Notes under the pieces: model-generated
The model's database searches: none
What the model was told of the DNA's origin: nothing
What the model saw: the letters and a program-made list of their open reading frames with translations, nothing else
Shown here: in pieces, positions 20,799 through 32,127 of the stretch
Position numbering within the stretch: position 1 is the first letter of the stretch
Layout of the letters: every line of letters begins with the position of its first letter
Assembly: GCA_026018925.1 (NCBI GenBank)
Contig: JAKSZU010000003.1
Location: 187,372,139-187,436,138, forward strand
DNA from: Tupaia tana
Lineage: Eukaryota > Chordata > Mammalia > Scandentia > Tupaiidae
Direction: 5' to 3'
DNA length: 64,000 bases
Program-made: the position numbers and the translations under genes

Positions 20799-22439
20799 GT
20801 AAGTATTCTAAGAGGCAGAGCCTCCAGAGGTATGGTTATGGTTATGGTTGTAGATTTAATGACTGTGTATACTACAATTCTAGTATATACAATTGCCTGT
20901 TAAGGCCGTAAGGAGTATAGTCAAACACCTGGAAAAGCCAGCTTTAGGCTCAGAATGACTTTAGCTTTTAAATCATGGTGAATTGTGGCTAGATTATTGG
21001 TCCAGTTGAAAATAGGTAGCACAGGAAACAGCCATCAATGCAATGACCTAGATGCTTTGTGGGAGAACACCCTTCATGAATTGAAGCAAATGGTGTATAG
21101 TGGCTGCTTCTAGCCACCCAGAACTGCCATGCTTTGTGTGTGTGCCTTCTGAGAGCTCAAGGATGGAAAGCATTGAAACAGAAACATTACAATTGATCCA
21201 AATGGGACCATTAAGGCATAAGCGATCATGCTGCCCCTGAGGATTCAGGACAGATAAGGAAGGAGCTGAAGTCTACAGAGAGATACTGGACTTGTGCAGA
21301 GAGCCTCAAATGCCTAGAGAAGAACCAGAAAAACTACAAAAGCATAACACAGAGCTCACCTACAGTCTCTCTCTCTTTTTTAAATGCTAAAAGACAGTTT
21401 TAACTGCCATGGCCTTGCTGCTCCCAGCCTACACCCTAGTACACAAGTCCCTAAGACTTGTTGGTATGTGGACTCATTTGAGATGGTTGGGGAGACAGTA
21501 ATACAAATTTTGCCTATAAGAAAATGGGCTCACCCATGGGTCAAAGGGGTGGTGGTGGGGAAGTTGGGATAGTAGGCAGAACAGGGCTAGTACTGTCACT
21601 GTCTGAGCTATAAATCACCTGTCCTAGCCCCACTTTCCCCAGGCTATGGCCTTCAAAATCTTCACACCAGAGCTACTTGGCCGCAGTATTGGAATAGTGT
21701 GACCTTTATCTGAAGGAATACTGAGAAGGCCCTGCTAGTAAAATTATAATTTGACACCAATAGGCTGGGGGTCCTTCATACCTTAGTGGCACCACCACAA
21801 TCCAGAAGCAAGTGTTTGTCAGAGCCCAGAGGGCTGAAACTCTGAGTCTGAGTCATGATAACCAAACTCCCAGGAAACTGAGTGAGAAGTCAGAAGATAT
21901 AGCATTCATTTATAAACATTCACCAAGGGAGCCTGGTGTCTCGGGCCACTGCTCTGTGGAATCTCTCCCCTTATAGTAAATTTTCTTGAAAGCTAAGGAC
22001 AACCAGAAGGTTATTTGTGACAGTGAAATCAGGAATAGGATGCTAAGCTGGATGTCCATGAGGTGGCTAAACCACAACTGGCAGCCTCCTGAGGGGTGGC
22101 CTTGCAGGGCACAGACCTCCTGGACCTTCTGTTCTGTGGTCTGGACTTCCAGGACTCAGCACACATGCTGTGTCTTCATTAATAGCACTGATAAAGGCTT
22201 CAGCTTCCTCTGACATTTGGCCAGGACTTGATTAGATTTCCAAACTGCTTCTCTGGTTTTGGCAAGGGAAACATCCTGTCATTTACAGTGGCTTCTGCAG
22301 GCAGCTGATCTCATCCACTCTGGGCTGACCGCTCTGTTCCACTCAGGGTAAGCCTGTTTCCACTTTCCTTGTCTCCTGAAGAGAAAATGAACTGCAAGGA
22401 AGTTTAAAAATGACAATTAGGTGATAATAGCAAATAATA
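20799..22439. other. STPG4: STPG4 last intron, 5' half
   Basis: No repeat named except microsatellites; no extra exon with a PG-rich motif. The intron runs 20799-23903 with GTAAGT and TTTTCAG ends. Confidence 0.6.
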
Positions 22440-22690
22440 ATAGTGGTGGTAGTTAATGTGTGGAGTACTTGCCACTGGCCTGGAAAAGTACTGTCTGTCC
22501 AAGAGGGACTCCAGTGAGCCTCATAACCTCCTATGAGGCAGATGTTCTGATACTCTGCCCTCTTGATGCACGAGGCATGGGAAGCTCATGTTCCAGGGTC
22601 ACACTGAGTATCTGGTAGTAGAACTAGGACTTGAACTCAGGCCTAATGGATTCTGAAACCTTTGCCCTTAATCATGACATAAGTGTCTCT
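22440..22690 (-). repeat. MIR
   Basis: CAGTGAGCCTCATAACCTCC, ATGAGGCAGATGTTCTGATA and GACTTGAACTCAGGCCTAAT follow antisense MIR. In the STPG4 last intron. Confidence 0.8.
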
Positions 22691-22856
22691 CCAACAGACC
22701 CAGAGTAAACCAAGTTCTTTAGGTTTTCAAGGGTATGAGCATATACTTCAGCATAGGAAACACTGGCCTAAGAAACTGAAGTCTCAGTCTATAGAAATGG
22801 CATTCATTTGCATTTTATCTCTACAAAAAATAAGCTTTATTTCAAGAATTCCCTCA

Positions 22857-23085
22857 GGCCCAGCCATGGTGATTCAGATCTGTAGTGTTGGAAGCTAATA
22901 GTGGCTAATAGTGGGTTCAGATCCTAAGTTGACCAGAAATGTGCTGTGTGTGTGTGTGTGTGTGTGTGTGTACCCAAGGTCCTGACTAGCTTGAAGGCTG
23001 GCTGAGGGAAAGGGATCATGGCATGATGAGAACCTGTCTCACCTGTGCATGCTCATGCACACTCTCTCTAATAAAAACAAATAAC
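22857..23085 (+). repeat. tRNA-derived SINE, old subfamily
   Basis: GGCCCAGCCATGGTGATTCA head, (TG)n inside, AGGTCCTGACTAGCTTGAAG body. Confidence 0.72.
22944..22971. repeat. (TG)n microsatellite
   Basis: About 14 TG units inside an old SINE copy in the STPG4 last intron. Confidence 0.9.
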
Positions 23086-23153
23086 ATTGAAAAAGCAAGA
23101 AATTAAGTAACTTCATCAAAATTAAAATATGGCTTTTAAAAATTAGAACTAGT

Positions 23154-23349
23154 TGGGGCCGGCAGGTGGCGTGGTAGTTAAGGGTGCTGGAATCCCACAC
23201 GGTTGACCACGGTTCAAGTCCTGGACCTGGCAGTTTGCTTTCTCACTTTCCCTCTCTCTCTCTCTGTCTTACCCTGTCTCACTCTGGTCAAAATAAAATA
23301 AAATAAAATAAGCTAAATAAAGTAATTCTTAAAAAAAAAAAAAAAAGAA
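23154..23349 (+). repeat. tRNA-derived SINE, short subfamily
   Basis: GGGGCCGGCAGGTGGCGTGG head; AAAAATTAGAACTAGT before and AAAAATTAGACTAGT after. In the STPG4 last intron. Confidence 0.94.
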
Positions 23350-23903
23350 AAAAATTAGACTAGTGGATCCCTTGAGAATACTGCTGACTTTGGGGTTCCT
23401 AGACCCTGTTTGAGAAACACTTTATTACTATATGTGATTGAAACACAACTTGAGTTTGAGAGGCAGTTTGGGCTTTGAGTTAGACCACCAAGGCTTAGAC
23501 TCTGTTCTCTCCAACCTTTATCATTAGGCTGTGGTCCACATGGGGATTATGGCATTTCCTGGACAGAAACTGCCTAGACAATGTCTTCTGAGAGAAAGTA
23601 TACCTTGAGGTACAGTGAGGTGTGACCCTGTCCCCACCAGCAGGTTCTAGGTTACTGTTGGCTTATCCTGCCCTCCTCTCAGCACCTCTCCAACCTTATG
23701 GATAAGAGCAGCTCAGATAAGAGCAGTCTGAGCTCCAAGGACATGCTTCGATTCAGGGGTCCACCAGGCCAGCCCAAGCTGGAGTGGCCCTTATTTCCCT
23801 CCATGGGGGATCTGTCAGCTAATCTAAGTCAGTGGCTAGGCACAGGAGGCTCAGGGGTCTGTTGTCACCATCTCATCAGTCTCTGTTTATGTTCTGTTTT
23901 CAG

Positions 23904-24020
23904 AAAACCCCGGGCCCAGGAGCATACACAGCTACAGAACAATACCCCAAGCAGTCTCGGACCATAGCCAAAATGGGCCGAGAACACAGCCTTTTCTTCA
24001 ATAACACAATTGGTTTTTAA
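23904..24020 (+). CDS. STPG4: STPG4 terminal coding exon
   Basis: 117-bp plus-strand exon after a TTCTGTTTTCAG acceptor. It encodes [20 protein letters not shown] and then [18 protein letters not shown], with a stop at 24018-24020. TPGPGAY is a second STPGR core, joined in phase 0 to the previous exon. The last few residues (after FFNN) differ from the human C-terminus as I remember it. An AATAAA overlaps the region directly after the stop codon, so the 3' UTR must be very short. The frame is open and the gene looks functional. Confidence 0.92.
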   Translation, partial: KTPGPGAYTATEQYPKQSRTIAKMGREHSLFFNNTIGF

Positions 24021-24026
24021 AATAAA
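24021..24026 (+). terminator. STPG4: STPG4 polyadenylation signal
   Basis: AATAAA starts at the first base after the STPG4 stop codon. Cleavage would be expected near 24040-24050, and T/GT-rich sequence occurs around 24080-24110. It is the only canonical hexamer close to the stop. Confidence 0.6.
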
Positions 24027-24227
24027 ATAGTCTTGACGCTACTACTTCGAGTTTTAGCAATTTATTATGTTAAGAAAACTGTTTTGTCTATTTCTTTGAT
24101 TGTATTCTGAGGTTTGATCACAGAACATGATTAATTGCCCAAGGTGACAATCCTGCCTGCCTATCTACAATAGAATAGTCCTGGCATAATTAACAATTCG
24201 TTCTCAAAAACCAGCTGGCTGGTTTGA

Positions 24228-24340
24228 GCCAGCTGGTTGCAATGATGTGCATCTATAGTCCCAGTATTCAGGAGACTGAAACAGGAAGATTGTGAATTTG
24301 AGGCCCGCCTGGGAAGCATAGTGAGATCCTATCTAAAAAA
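24228..24340 (+). repeat. 7SL RNA-derived monomer (FLAM-like)
   Basis: ATCTATAGTCCCAGTATTCA, GGAGACTGAAACAGGAAGAT and CCGCCTGGGAAGCATAGTGA follow the left Alu/FLAM monomer in order and end TATCTAAAAAAAG. It is a single monomer with roughly 20% or more divergence, so it is old. It is the only clear 7SL-derived repeat seen, and it lies just downstream of STPG4. Confidence 0.85.
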
Positions 24341-25371
24341 AGCAAAAATTCTGATTTGAGCAATAAATTATATACTTACTCTGTTTATTACCGAAAAGCA
24401 TATCCCAAGAGTACATGTGCTGGGCGGCTCCTGCAGCAGCTTGGATGGGCTCTGATAGGTCTGGGCTGCACTCTGACTAGGCTTGCTCTCTCTAGCTGGA
24501 TCTTAACTGTATTACGGTTGTAAGACCTCACAGCCCTCATGGAGACTTCCTTGGGCATTAAACCAAGACCAAGCTGAGCTTAGGACCCCCATGGCGGGGG
24601 GGTTCTTTCCCTTAACTCTCTGAAAAAACAGTAGTAATTCAATCTGATAAATATTTGTGGTTTCAAGTCACCTTGTAGGTGCTGTGTTGGGGGTGGAGAG
24701 TGGGAGACTTGAAACCAAGCTGTATGAGGCATATGACTGAGTTTGGAGAGGATCATAGGGGAAGACAAGGTCAGAAAGGGAGTTGGGTAGTCCCAGCTTG
24801 AGGAAGGCTTTGGAAACTATACCCAGAAGCACCTGCAGATCACCCTGCTCAGTGACTGCCCTCACATGGATGACATTTCCAACAGGAAGAGGGCTCGTCT
24901 CAGAAAGCTGCCAGATCACTGTGCTGGGTACACAGAAGAGCAATTGTGACAATGAAGGCCTCAGGCATTCAGAGGCGGGAGATGGCAAAGTGGCCTGAAC
25001 CTGAGCAGTGGAAGATGGCCACATGCAGGAGGGCAGCTTGGCCAGGACCCAAAGGGCCCAGGAGGCAAGATGGGAAAAGGGGATGAAGAAGGTTGGAGAC
25101 AAGGAACACCCATCTGGGCAAAGGCCCAAGAAAGAATAAACATTTGCTGGAGGGGAACAGAGGAAGCCTGGAGGGAAATGAGAGTCAAGGGTGCAAGTGA
25201 GGGCATGGGAGGGAGTGAGGCCAGGAGGCTGAGACCACATGCAGCCTTGCATGCCAGGAAGTCCTTTCTGCTTAATGAGCACTCACTAGACAGATTCTAT
25301 ACACAATAGCCAGTGTCTCCACAAAGAATAGGGGAGATTCCAGAGTAAGAACAAATTGGAAGAAATATGTG

Positions 25372-25380
<9 letters not shown>
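24341..25380. other. Intergenic; long frame judged non-coding
   Basis: Minus-strand frame 24668-25282 (204 codons) is compositionally biased and has no recognisable domain. G/A-rich plus strand resembling an unclassified old repeat. Confidence 0.4.

Positions 25381-25381
<1 letters not shown>

Positions 25382-25441
<60 letters not shown>
25382..25441. repeat. (TA)n followed by a 31-base T run
   Basis: TATA units about 25382-25410, then T only to 25441: the A-tail (antisense) of the truncated SINE at 25411-25530. Confidence 0.9.
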
Positions 25442-25447
<6 letters not shown>

Positions 25448-25530
25448 AGATTTTGGTTATAGGGTGTGTGTGTTTGCTGGAGACAGAAAGACACAGAGAC
25501 AGAAAAAGCGAGAAATCACCCCCCAGGGAA
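25411..25530 (-). repeat. Long SINE, truncated
   Basis: Antisense 3' half only: T run, GATTTTGGTTATAGGGTGTG, AGAAATCACCCCCCAGGGAA, then L1. Confidence 0.85.
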
Positions 25531-25535
25531 GATGG

Positions 25536-27900
25536 TTAGTTACTTTCCATATATTTGTGTATTTTTGAGGGTTTTTCCTGAGATTAATATCAGGTTTAAT
25601 TCCATCATGGCTGGAGAAGATGCTAGATAGAGTTTCTCTGCCTTTGAATCTGTAAAGGCTGGTTTTGTGCCCTATCACATGGTCAATCTTCGAGAAAGTA
25701 CCATGCAGGGCTGAGAAAAATGTTTATTTTGTCTTTTTGGGGTGGAAAGTTCTATAGATGTCTGTCAAGTTCATCTGATTTATGCTAACATTTTGGTCCT
25801 GAATCTCTTTGCTTATTTTTTGTCTCATTGATCTGTCTAAAGGAGGTAATGGGGTGTTGAGATCTCTAAAAGTTATTGTATGATCTGTCTCTCCTTTTAG
25901 ATCTAGCAGTCTTTCCTTTACATATTTGGATGTTCCTGAGTTGGGTGCATAGATATTTATAAGCATTATATCTTTTTATTGAATTAGCCCTTTTATTACT
26001 ATATTATGCCCTTCTTTATCTCTTCTTATGGTTTTTGTCTTAAAGCCTCTTTTGTCCGAAATCAGTATAGCGACTCCTGCTCTTTTTTGGTTTTCATTGG
26101 CATGGAATACCTTTTTCCAGCCCTTCACTTTTAATCTATGTATGTCTTTATCCATGAGATGGGTTTCTTGTAGGCAGCAGATGGAGGATTACTGATTTTT
26201 AATCCATTCAGCCAGTTTGTGCCTCTTGATTGGAGAATTTAATCCATTTATATTTAACATTATTATTGATATTGTCTCTACCTTTATGTTGGTCACATTC
26301 TTGTTTTTTTTTTTTTTTTTTTTTTTTCTTTTTCTATCTCTTATTGCTGTCTGTCTTTAGTTTTCTTGGTATAGTACTCCTTTCAGAATTTCTTGAAGAG
26401 CTGGTCTGGAGTTGGTAAATTCTTTCAGATTTTGTTTATCCGAGAACGTTTCTATCTTCTTTTCCCATATGAAGGATAATCTTGCTGGGTATAGTATTCA
26501 ACAATTGGTTGAAATTGTTTTTCATTTAACACTTTGAATATATTTTATCCTTGCTCGCATTGTATCCAATGAGAGGTCCAGTGTTAGCCTGAGGGACTAA
26601 CCTTTGTAAGTGACTCAACCTTCCTCTCTTGCCAATCTTAGTATCTTGTCTTTGACTGTGGTTTTGGCTAATCTAGCTATGATGTGCCATGGAGAGGATC
26701 TTCTTGGATTGATTCTATTTGGAACTCTTTGTATTTCTTGGGTCTGAATGTTTGAGTGCCACTGTAGACTTGGAAAGTTTTCTTCCAAAATTTTGTGGAA
26801 TAGATTATCAATGCCCTTAGTTTCTTCACCTTCTGGGATACCAATTATTTGGATGTTTGGGCATTTCTTGATATCTAGTGTTTCTCGTATATTATCCTCA
26901 GTTTTCTTGGCTGTTTCCTTAGTATTTTTGATAATTTTTTCTAGGTCAGAGGTTTTGTCTTCTACTTCTGAGATTCGATCTTCTGCGTGGCCTAACCTGC
27001 TTTTAATACTCTCAAGGGAGGTTTTGATCTCCTGTATTACAGCTTTATACCTAACAGTTCTGTTTGATTCTTTTTCTTTTTCTTTCTTTTTTTTTTTTTT
27101 TTTTTTGGAGAGTTTTTTTGCTATAGGGCGTGTGTGCTTGCCAGAAAGACAGAGAGAAACGGAAAGTGAGAAATCACCTGCCGGGGGGATGGCCATGCCA
27201 CAATCTCTTCTCCTCCATTCTCCTCTTGGGATCTTGGGCACTCATGCACACACACCTGGCATGAGTTTAAGCCACCAGGTCCAGGACTTGAAGTGCGGTC
27301 GACTACATGGGAGTCCAGCGACATAGACATTACGCCAACTGCTGGTCCCTGTTTGATTCTTTTTTATGGTGTCTAATTCTTTCATATCATGGAAGGACTT
27401 CCTCATCTCTTAGAGCTCAATGTCTCTTTTCTCTTGCATCTCATAGAGTTTTGTTACCATAAATATTATAAATTCTTTTTCTGACATTTTGGTAATATCC
27501 TCTAATTTTTCCTTACACAGAGATGAGTTACAGTGTTCCCTTGCAGGAGATACATTAATAGATTCTCTCATTCTTAGGGTTCTTCTCTGATTTGTAGTCA
27601 TTTGGTAATGTGTTCACGTTTGGCTAATTTGTTGGAGAAGGATTCTGGAACTGTGAACTGGTGTGTTTCCCTTACTGTGAAATAATTCAGTGCTATTTTC
27701 TCCCTTATCCTGTAGAATCACAGGAGGAGTTTTGAAGTCATATTTGTGAAGGGGAGCTTCACTCTTTTTACAACCAGAAGAGTGAGGGACAAAGAATTCT
27801 CTAAAACTCACCATGTTCAGATGTTTTGCTATTACGCATCTAGCCTACTTGGGCTGAGCAGCAAAATAGGAAAGTAAGGTAAAAGAAAAAGAAAGTAGAA
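25536..27900 (-). mobile_element. L1 fragment: ORF1 plus ORF2 endonuclease only
   Basis: Read on the minus strand: a 5' leader around 27850, an ORF1 N-terminus at 27601-27410 (KMSEKEFIIFMVTKLYEMQE), a SINE at 27348-27075, the ORF1 middle at 27060-26615 (SLESIKSRLGHAEDRISEVE ... HNIQTQEI-like), the ORF1 C-terminus, and then the ORF2 endonuclease region. The latter includes INIYAPNSG at 25966 onward and DLTDIYRTFHP-like sequence. It stops at 25536 beside a truncated SINE, before the reverse transcriptase. Several frameshifts; dead. Confidence 0.82.
27075..27348 (-). repeat. Long SINE inserted in L1 ORF1
   Basis: Antisense; CTGTTTGATTCTTTT at 27060-27074 and 27349-27363. Same orientation as the L1. 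Confidence 0.94.
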
Positions 27901-28264
27901 AACAGAAATAGGAAGAAAAATCAATGGACAAAAAGAGAAAGAACTAGAACAAAAAGAGAAGAAAACAGAAATCATGCTGCAGAAAATAAAATTGGGTTAA
28001 AAATGGTAAACCACATGATGTGCAAGCACATCATGCAAAGGGGCAGCAGAGGCAGAGATGGAGATACCTGGATGGATTCTGTCCTAGGGAAAGGAAAAAG
28101 AGACAAATTAGCACCAGGAAGGGGACAGAAATATTTTTTTTTTGAGAGAAAAAAGTTGGAAAGGACAGATAAGAACAAGGAGAGAGAGACTTTGCCTACC
28201 TGACTAGCACTAGGGTCTGGAAGCTGAGCCCAGAAGGAGCAGCAGAGGCTGTCTACTTTATCCT

Positions 28265-28375
28265 GGAGCACATACAATATTCATTGAGGACCTAATATGT
28301 GCTAATACTGTGCTGGCATTAGGAAGTTCACCAAAGCCCTAGGAGGTCTCAACTTTATGATCACAGAACCCTGAA
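28265..28375 (-). repeat. MIR fragment
   Basis: CATTGAGGACCTAATATGTG and AATACTGTGCTGGCATTAGG. Confidence 0.6.
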
Positions 28376-28399
28376 TGATGAGGTGGTAAACTGAATAAG

Positions 28400-28447
28400 A
28401 TATGCTTCAAAAGTGTCCGTATCCTAATATCTGGGGCCTGGGATATG

Positions 28448-28498
<51 letters not shown>

Positions 28499-28538
28499 AA
28501 TTATTTGTTATTATTATTTTTTTAAATTTGTGTTCATC

Positions 28539-28570
<32 letters not shown>

Positions 28571-28765
28571 CACCCACCTGTCCAGGACTTGAACTGCAGA
28601 AAGCCATGTGGGAGTCCAATACTTTGACCACCATGTCACCTGCTGGCCCCAGGATATGTTATCTTACATTGTAAAAGGACTTTGTAAACATGGTTAAGGA
28701 TTTTGAGATGAGCATATCCTGGATTATCTGGGTAGGGCACATTATTGGAAGACTTTTTTAAAAAG
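28400..28765 (+). mobile_element. MLT1-type LTR fragment interrupted by a SINE
   Basis: Left piece AAGTGTCCGTATCCTAATAT, then a SINE (28452-28651), then GGTTAAGGATTTTGAGATGA and CCTGGATTATCTGGGTAGGG. Same family as the LTR at 4520-4985, truncated on the right. Confidence 0.55.
28452..28651 (-). repeat. Short SINE with a (TA)n-expanded tail
   Basis: Antisense short form; GGATATGTTAT at 28441-28451 and 28652-28662. The tail has become about 23 TA units. Confidence 0.92.
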
Positions 28766-28770
28766 TCTTT

Positions 28771-28985
28771 AGGGGCCAGATGGTGGTTTAGCAGTAACAC
28801 AATGCTTTGCAAGGCTGATCCACCTGGAAAGTTTTGGGGTTTGCATCTGGATACCTCTCTGAACACACTGGTCACATGCATGCTCATGATCTGGGGCTGG
28901 TTGAAGTGGGAGTGAATTGTAGCATGAAGACCCCCTTGAGGTTGCAGGTCTCTCTGTCTCTTTTGCTCATAGAAGAAATAGACTT
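28771..28985 (+). repeat. tRNA-derived SINE, old subfamily
   Basis: AGGGGCCAGATGGTGGTTTA head, ATGATCTGGGGCTGGTTGAA body, CTCTCTGTCTCTTTTGCTCA end. Confidence 0.75.
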
Positions 28986-30200
28986 TTTTTAAAAAGGTGT
29001 TCTATCATAAATAATTTGGATGGACATGAAAATGAAGGTTTTGAAAATTGTGTTCAATGGCCCAAGTGTCCCAGTGTCTTGAGGAAGATCCTAATAGCAG
29101 AGATGCATATTTTAAAAGTAATTTAATTTGTAGACTAGAATTAAATATATGTGCAACTTTAGTAAGAACATAGGGTTTGGGATCAAGTGCAGGCCCTCAA
29201 GCAGCCTTAATAGACGCAGGAGGGCTGTGGTCTTTGTACAGAGTTCCCCTCCCAGACAGTGCCAGGCTAAAGAGCTAGGATAAATGTGGTTTGGAGGAGT
29301 CCATCTAGTCATAGAGGGAAGGCCAAGGTCAGCATTGGTGGATGGACTCATTCCACATTTGTAATCCAAGCCTCCTAGCACAGGAGAGCCTCCCTAGAGC
29401 TCAGCAGGTGTTCCACTCATGGGGCCACAAAGAGTCCCGATGTGTGGGATGTGGGGGTTTGGCCCAGGAAGCAGAATCCACAGGACCTGTACTGGCCTGG
29501 GTATTCTGACAAAGCATGAAGGTTATTTAAGGGGGAAGTGGGAGGCAGGTGGAAGAGGGCTTATAGAAGATGTGGGAACAGGGTCTTAAAGGATGAGGGG
29601 GCAAGAAGTGAGCCCAGTAGCAATTCTGGAAAGAGGTATTTTATGGTGTAGGGTAGACATGAGAAGGTATGGCTCTTAGAGGCTACAGGAGACTTGATGG
29701 ATTTGTAGGAAAGAAAAAAACAGAAAAAAAAGAGAGCAAGAACCAAGGAGGATGTAGCTCCCAGCTCAGAAAACAAACCAGCTGCAAGGAGAGCATGCAC
29801 TTGGCCAGGCTGTCCAAAACCCTTGCATCCTTGGTGAAGTGCTTTCAGGGGTAGGATGCGTGTCAGGCATGATGCCACCACCCATAGCCACTGAGCACAG
29901 GGCCTCGTTAGGGGTGAGGTAGTAAAGTGTGGACTCCTGAGATGACCCAAGGCCTGGGCCAAGATGGGAGAGGTGGAGCTTGCAATGGCTTCTTCCTTGA
30001 GTGTCTCAAGCTGAAGGGAGAGATCACAGAGTGACAAGAGGCTGTCCAAGCAGTGAGGACCCCGGGTAGGAGGACATCTGAACTCCTGACCTTCATGTGG
30101 TGAAGGGACACCCCCTCCACACTCAAGTATTAGAGCTGCTCCTCTTCAGCAAGAGTCTCTCTACATCTGCCCTGATCCCCATCTTGGCAAACATGCTCTC
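28986..30200. other. Intergenic, nothing recognised
   Basis: Moderate GC, frames broken and shadow-like (29561-30049 minus has no domain). Confidence 0.4.
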
Positions 30201-30207
30201 TGAGTTG

Positions 30208-30236
<29 letters not shown>
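30208..30236. repeat. (TG)n microsatellite
   Basis: About 14 TG units just left of a MIR fragment. Confidence 0.9.
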
Positions 30237-30239
<3 letters not shown>

Positions 30240-30254
30240 TTGCGCCAGGGATGA

Positions 30255-30370
30255 ATGCAATGAGTGTGGTTCTAGAATGAAGACTGCCTGAGTTCCAACT
30301 GCTGCCCTGACTGGCTGAGGGACTTGGGTAAGTCACCTCCCTATCCTGTATCTTGGGTTTCCTCTTGCAG
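30255..30370 (+). repeat. MIR fragment
   Basis: GACTGCCTGAGTTCCAACTG and GGACTTGGGTAAGTCACCTC: the sense MIR core. Confidence 0.75.
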
Positions 30371-30544
30371 TTCCCACTCTTTTCCTGTTGAAGCCCTCCC
30401 CACCTTCACAGGACGGTGCCCTGGTACTCCTGCCACCACCACCACCAGCAGGTTCATCTCCAGATGCATAGATGCTGGTGCAGGGAAATAGACCACAGCC
30501 TCTCTCTAAGGATGTGCAGGACTACTAGGAACAGACTTAGGGTC

Positions 30545-30747
30545 ACTTTTTGCCAGAGAGACTGAGAGGGGGAAGTACTCCAAGGTCATGCTGCAATCTC
30601 TTCTCCATTTCTACGTCTTTTTGGAATTTTGGGCATGCAAACACACACACCCATGGGACGTTATCAAATCACTGGGTCTGGGACTTGAACCACGCAGTTG
30701 GCCGTATGGGATCCAGACACTGTAACTGCCACACCACCAGCTGGCCC
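30545..30747 (-). repeat. tRNA-derived SINE, intermediate form
   Basis: Antisense: AAGGTCATGCTGCAATCTCT, GGGACTTGAACCACGCAGTT, CCACACCACCAGCTGGCCC. Confidence 0.85.
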
Positions 30748-30896
30748 ACCTTCTCCATTTTCTCCCTCCTGTCAGGAATTTTGACATGCATGCACATGTG
30801 TTTGGCATGTTTCTCAAGCCACTGGGTCTGGGACATGAACCATGGTGTTGGCCATGTGGAATGTGGTTGCCTTAACCACCAGGTCATGAAACTGGC
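30748..30896 (-). repeat. Second SINE copy, partial, head to tail
   Basis: Antisense partial copy directly adjoining the previous one: TTCTCCATTTTCTCCCTCCT through CACCAGGTCATGAAACTGGC. Confidence 0.78.
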
Positions 30897-31389
30897 TTGC
30901 TCCTCACTTTTTTATGTATATCAATGTAAGGAAATGAGGCAGATGGGTATCTTGCCCTCAAAGTTGGGCTGCAGGTGTTGGAAAGGTCATACAGGACAAA
31001 ATGGAGCTCTAGTGCTCCCATTATTTGGCTTCTTGAAGATGGACAGCCATTTCTTTTGAGAGCTCTTGCCTCCACGGAGATTCACTTGCTCTTCATTTTT
31101 ACTTTTCTCTTCTAGCTCCTGCCAATCAACTATTCTTCATGCTCCCACTCTGCTCTGTGGCTTCTGCTACTTTTTAGCCTTTCTCTCACCCCAGGTATTT
31201 TCCTCATGATCTTTCTCATTTATATTGCAGAGACAGACCCTCTGCAGCCTTTAGCAAGGCCATTGTCTCAGAAAGGCAAAGCAAGAAGAAGAAACTGTTC
31301 TATACTAAAGGAAACTAAAGATGTGATACCTAATGGAATATGTGATCCTGGACTGGAGGAAAAAAATGCTACAAAGAACATTAGTGATT

Positions 31390-31652
31390 GGGGCCAGAGG
31401 TGGCATGATGGTTAAGATGCTGGATCCCACATGGCTATGTAATTTGAGTTCTGGACCCAGCAGTTTGAGAGACATGCCAGGCGTATGTGAGTGTGTCCCC
31501 ACAATCCTGATAGGAGAAATAGAGAGGGGACTACAGTGTTGCCATCCCTCATTTTGCCTCTGGCGGGGTGGGGGCAGAGTGCTCTCGCTTTCTCTCTCTC
31601 TCTGTCTTTCTCCTCCTGCAAGTGCACACATCCTCTGGGGGGAAAAAAAAGT
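31390..31652 (+). repeat. tRNA-derived SINE, intermediate form
   Basis: GGGGCCAGAGGTGGCATGAT head, AGACATGCCAGGCGTATGTG body, short A tail. Confidence 0.88.
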
Positions 31653-31845
31653 CAGTGACAAAATTGGAATGTGAATGGTAAATGAACATCATATCAGTGT
31701 TAATTTTTCCCCTGTGTTAATTTTGCTATGGTTAGAAAGGAGAATGACCTTTGTTCTTGTTAAAAACACAAAGTATTAAGAGGTAAAGGGGTATGATTTC
31801 TGCAATCTATTTTCAAATGGTTAAAAACAAACAATATGCTTTTTT

Positions 31846-32111
31846 GTTTGAGAGGTTTTTGCTATAGGGTGTGTGTGCTCGCCAGAAAGAGAGAGACATA
31901 GAGACAAAAAACGAGAAATCACTCCCCAGGGAGGATGGGCAAGCCACAATCCCTTCTCCTCCATTCTCTTCTCAGGATCTTGGGCACGCACGGACACACG
32001 CACGCACAGACACACGCCTGACATGAATTTAAGCTGCTGGGTCTGGGATTTGAACCACAGTCGACTACATGGGAGTCCAGCGACATAGCCATTATGCCAA
32101 CTGCTGGTCCC
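31846..32111 (-). repeat. Long SINE, left of a same-site pair
   Basis: Antisense; CAAACAATATGCTTTT at 31828-31843 and 32112-32127. Confidence 0.95.
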
Positions 32112-32127
32112 CAAACAATATGCTTTT

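Noticed and set aside
22944..22971. CRISPR-like regular repeats
   Set aside because: All short regular repeats are microsatellites; a mammalian nuclear genome is not expected to hold CRISPR arrays and no spacer structure is present.
24668..25282. 204-codon minus-strand open frame near STPG4
   Set aside because: Low-complexity P/S/L-rich translation, no family resemblance, with other frames open in the same G/A-rich segment.
26748..27326. 192-codon plus-strand frame
   Set aside because: Antisense shadow of L1 ORF1 and an inserted SINE.
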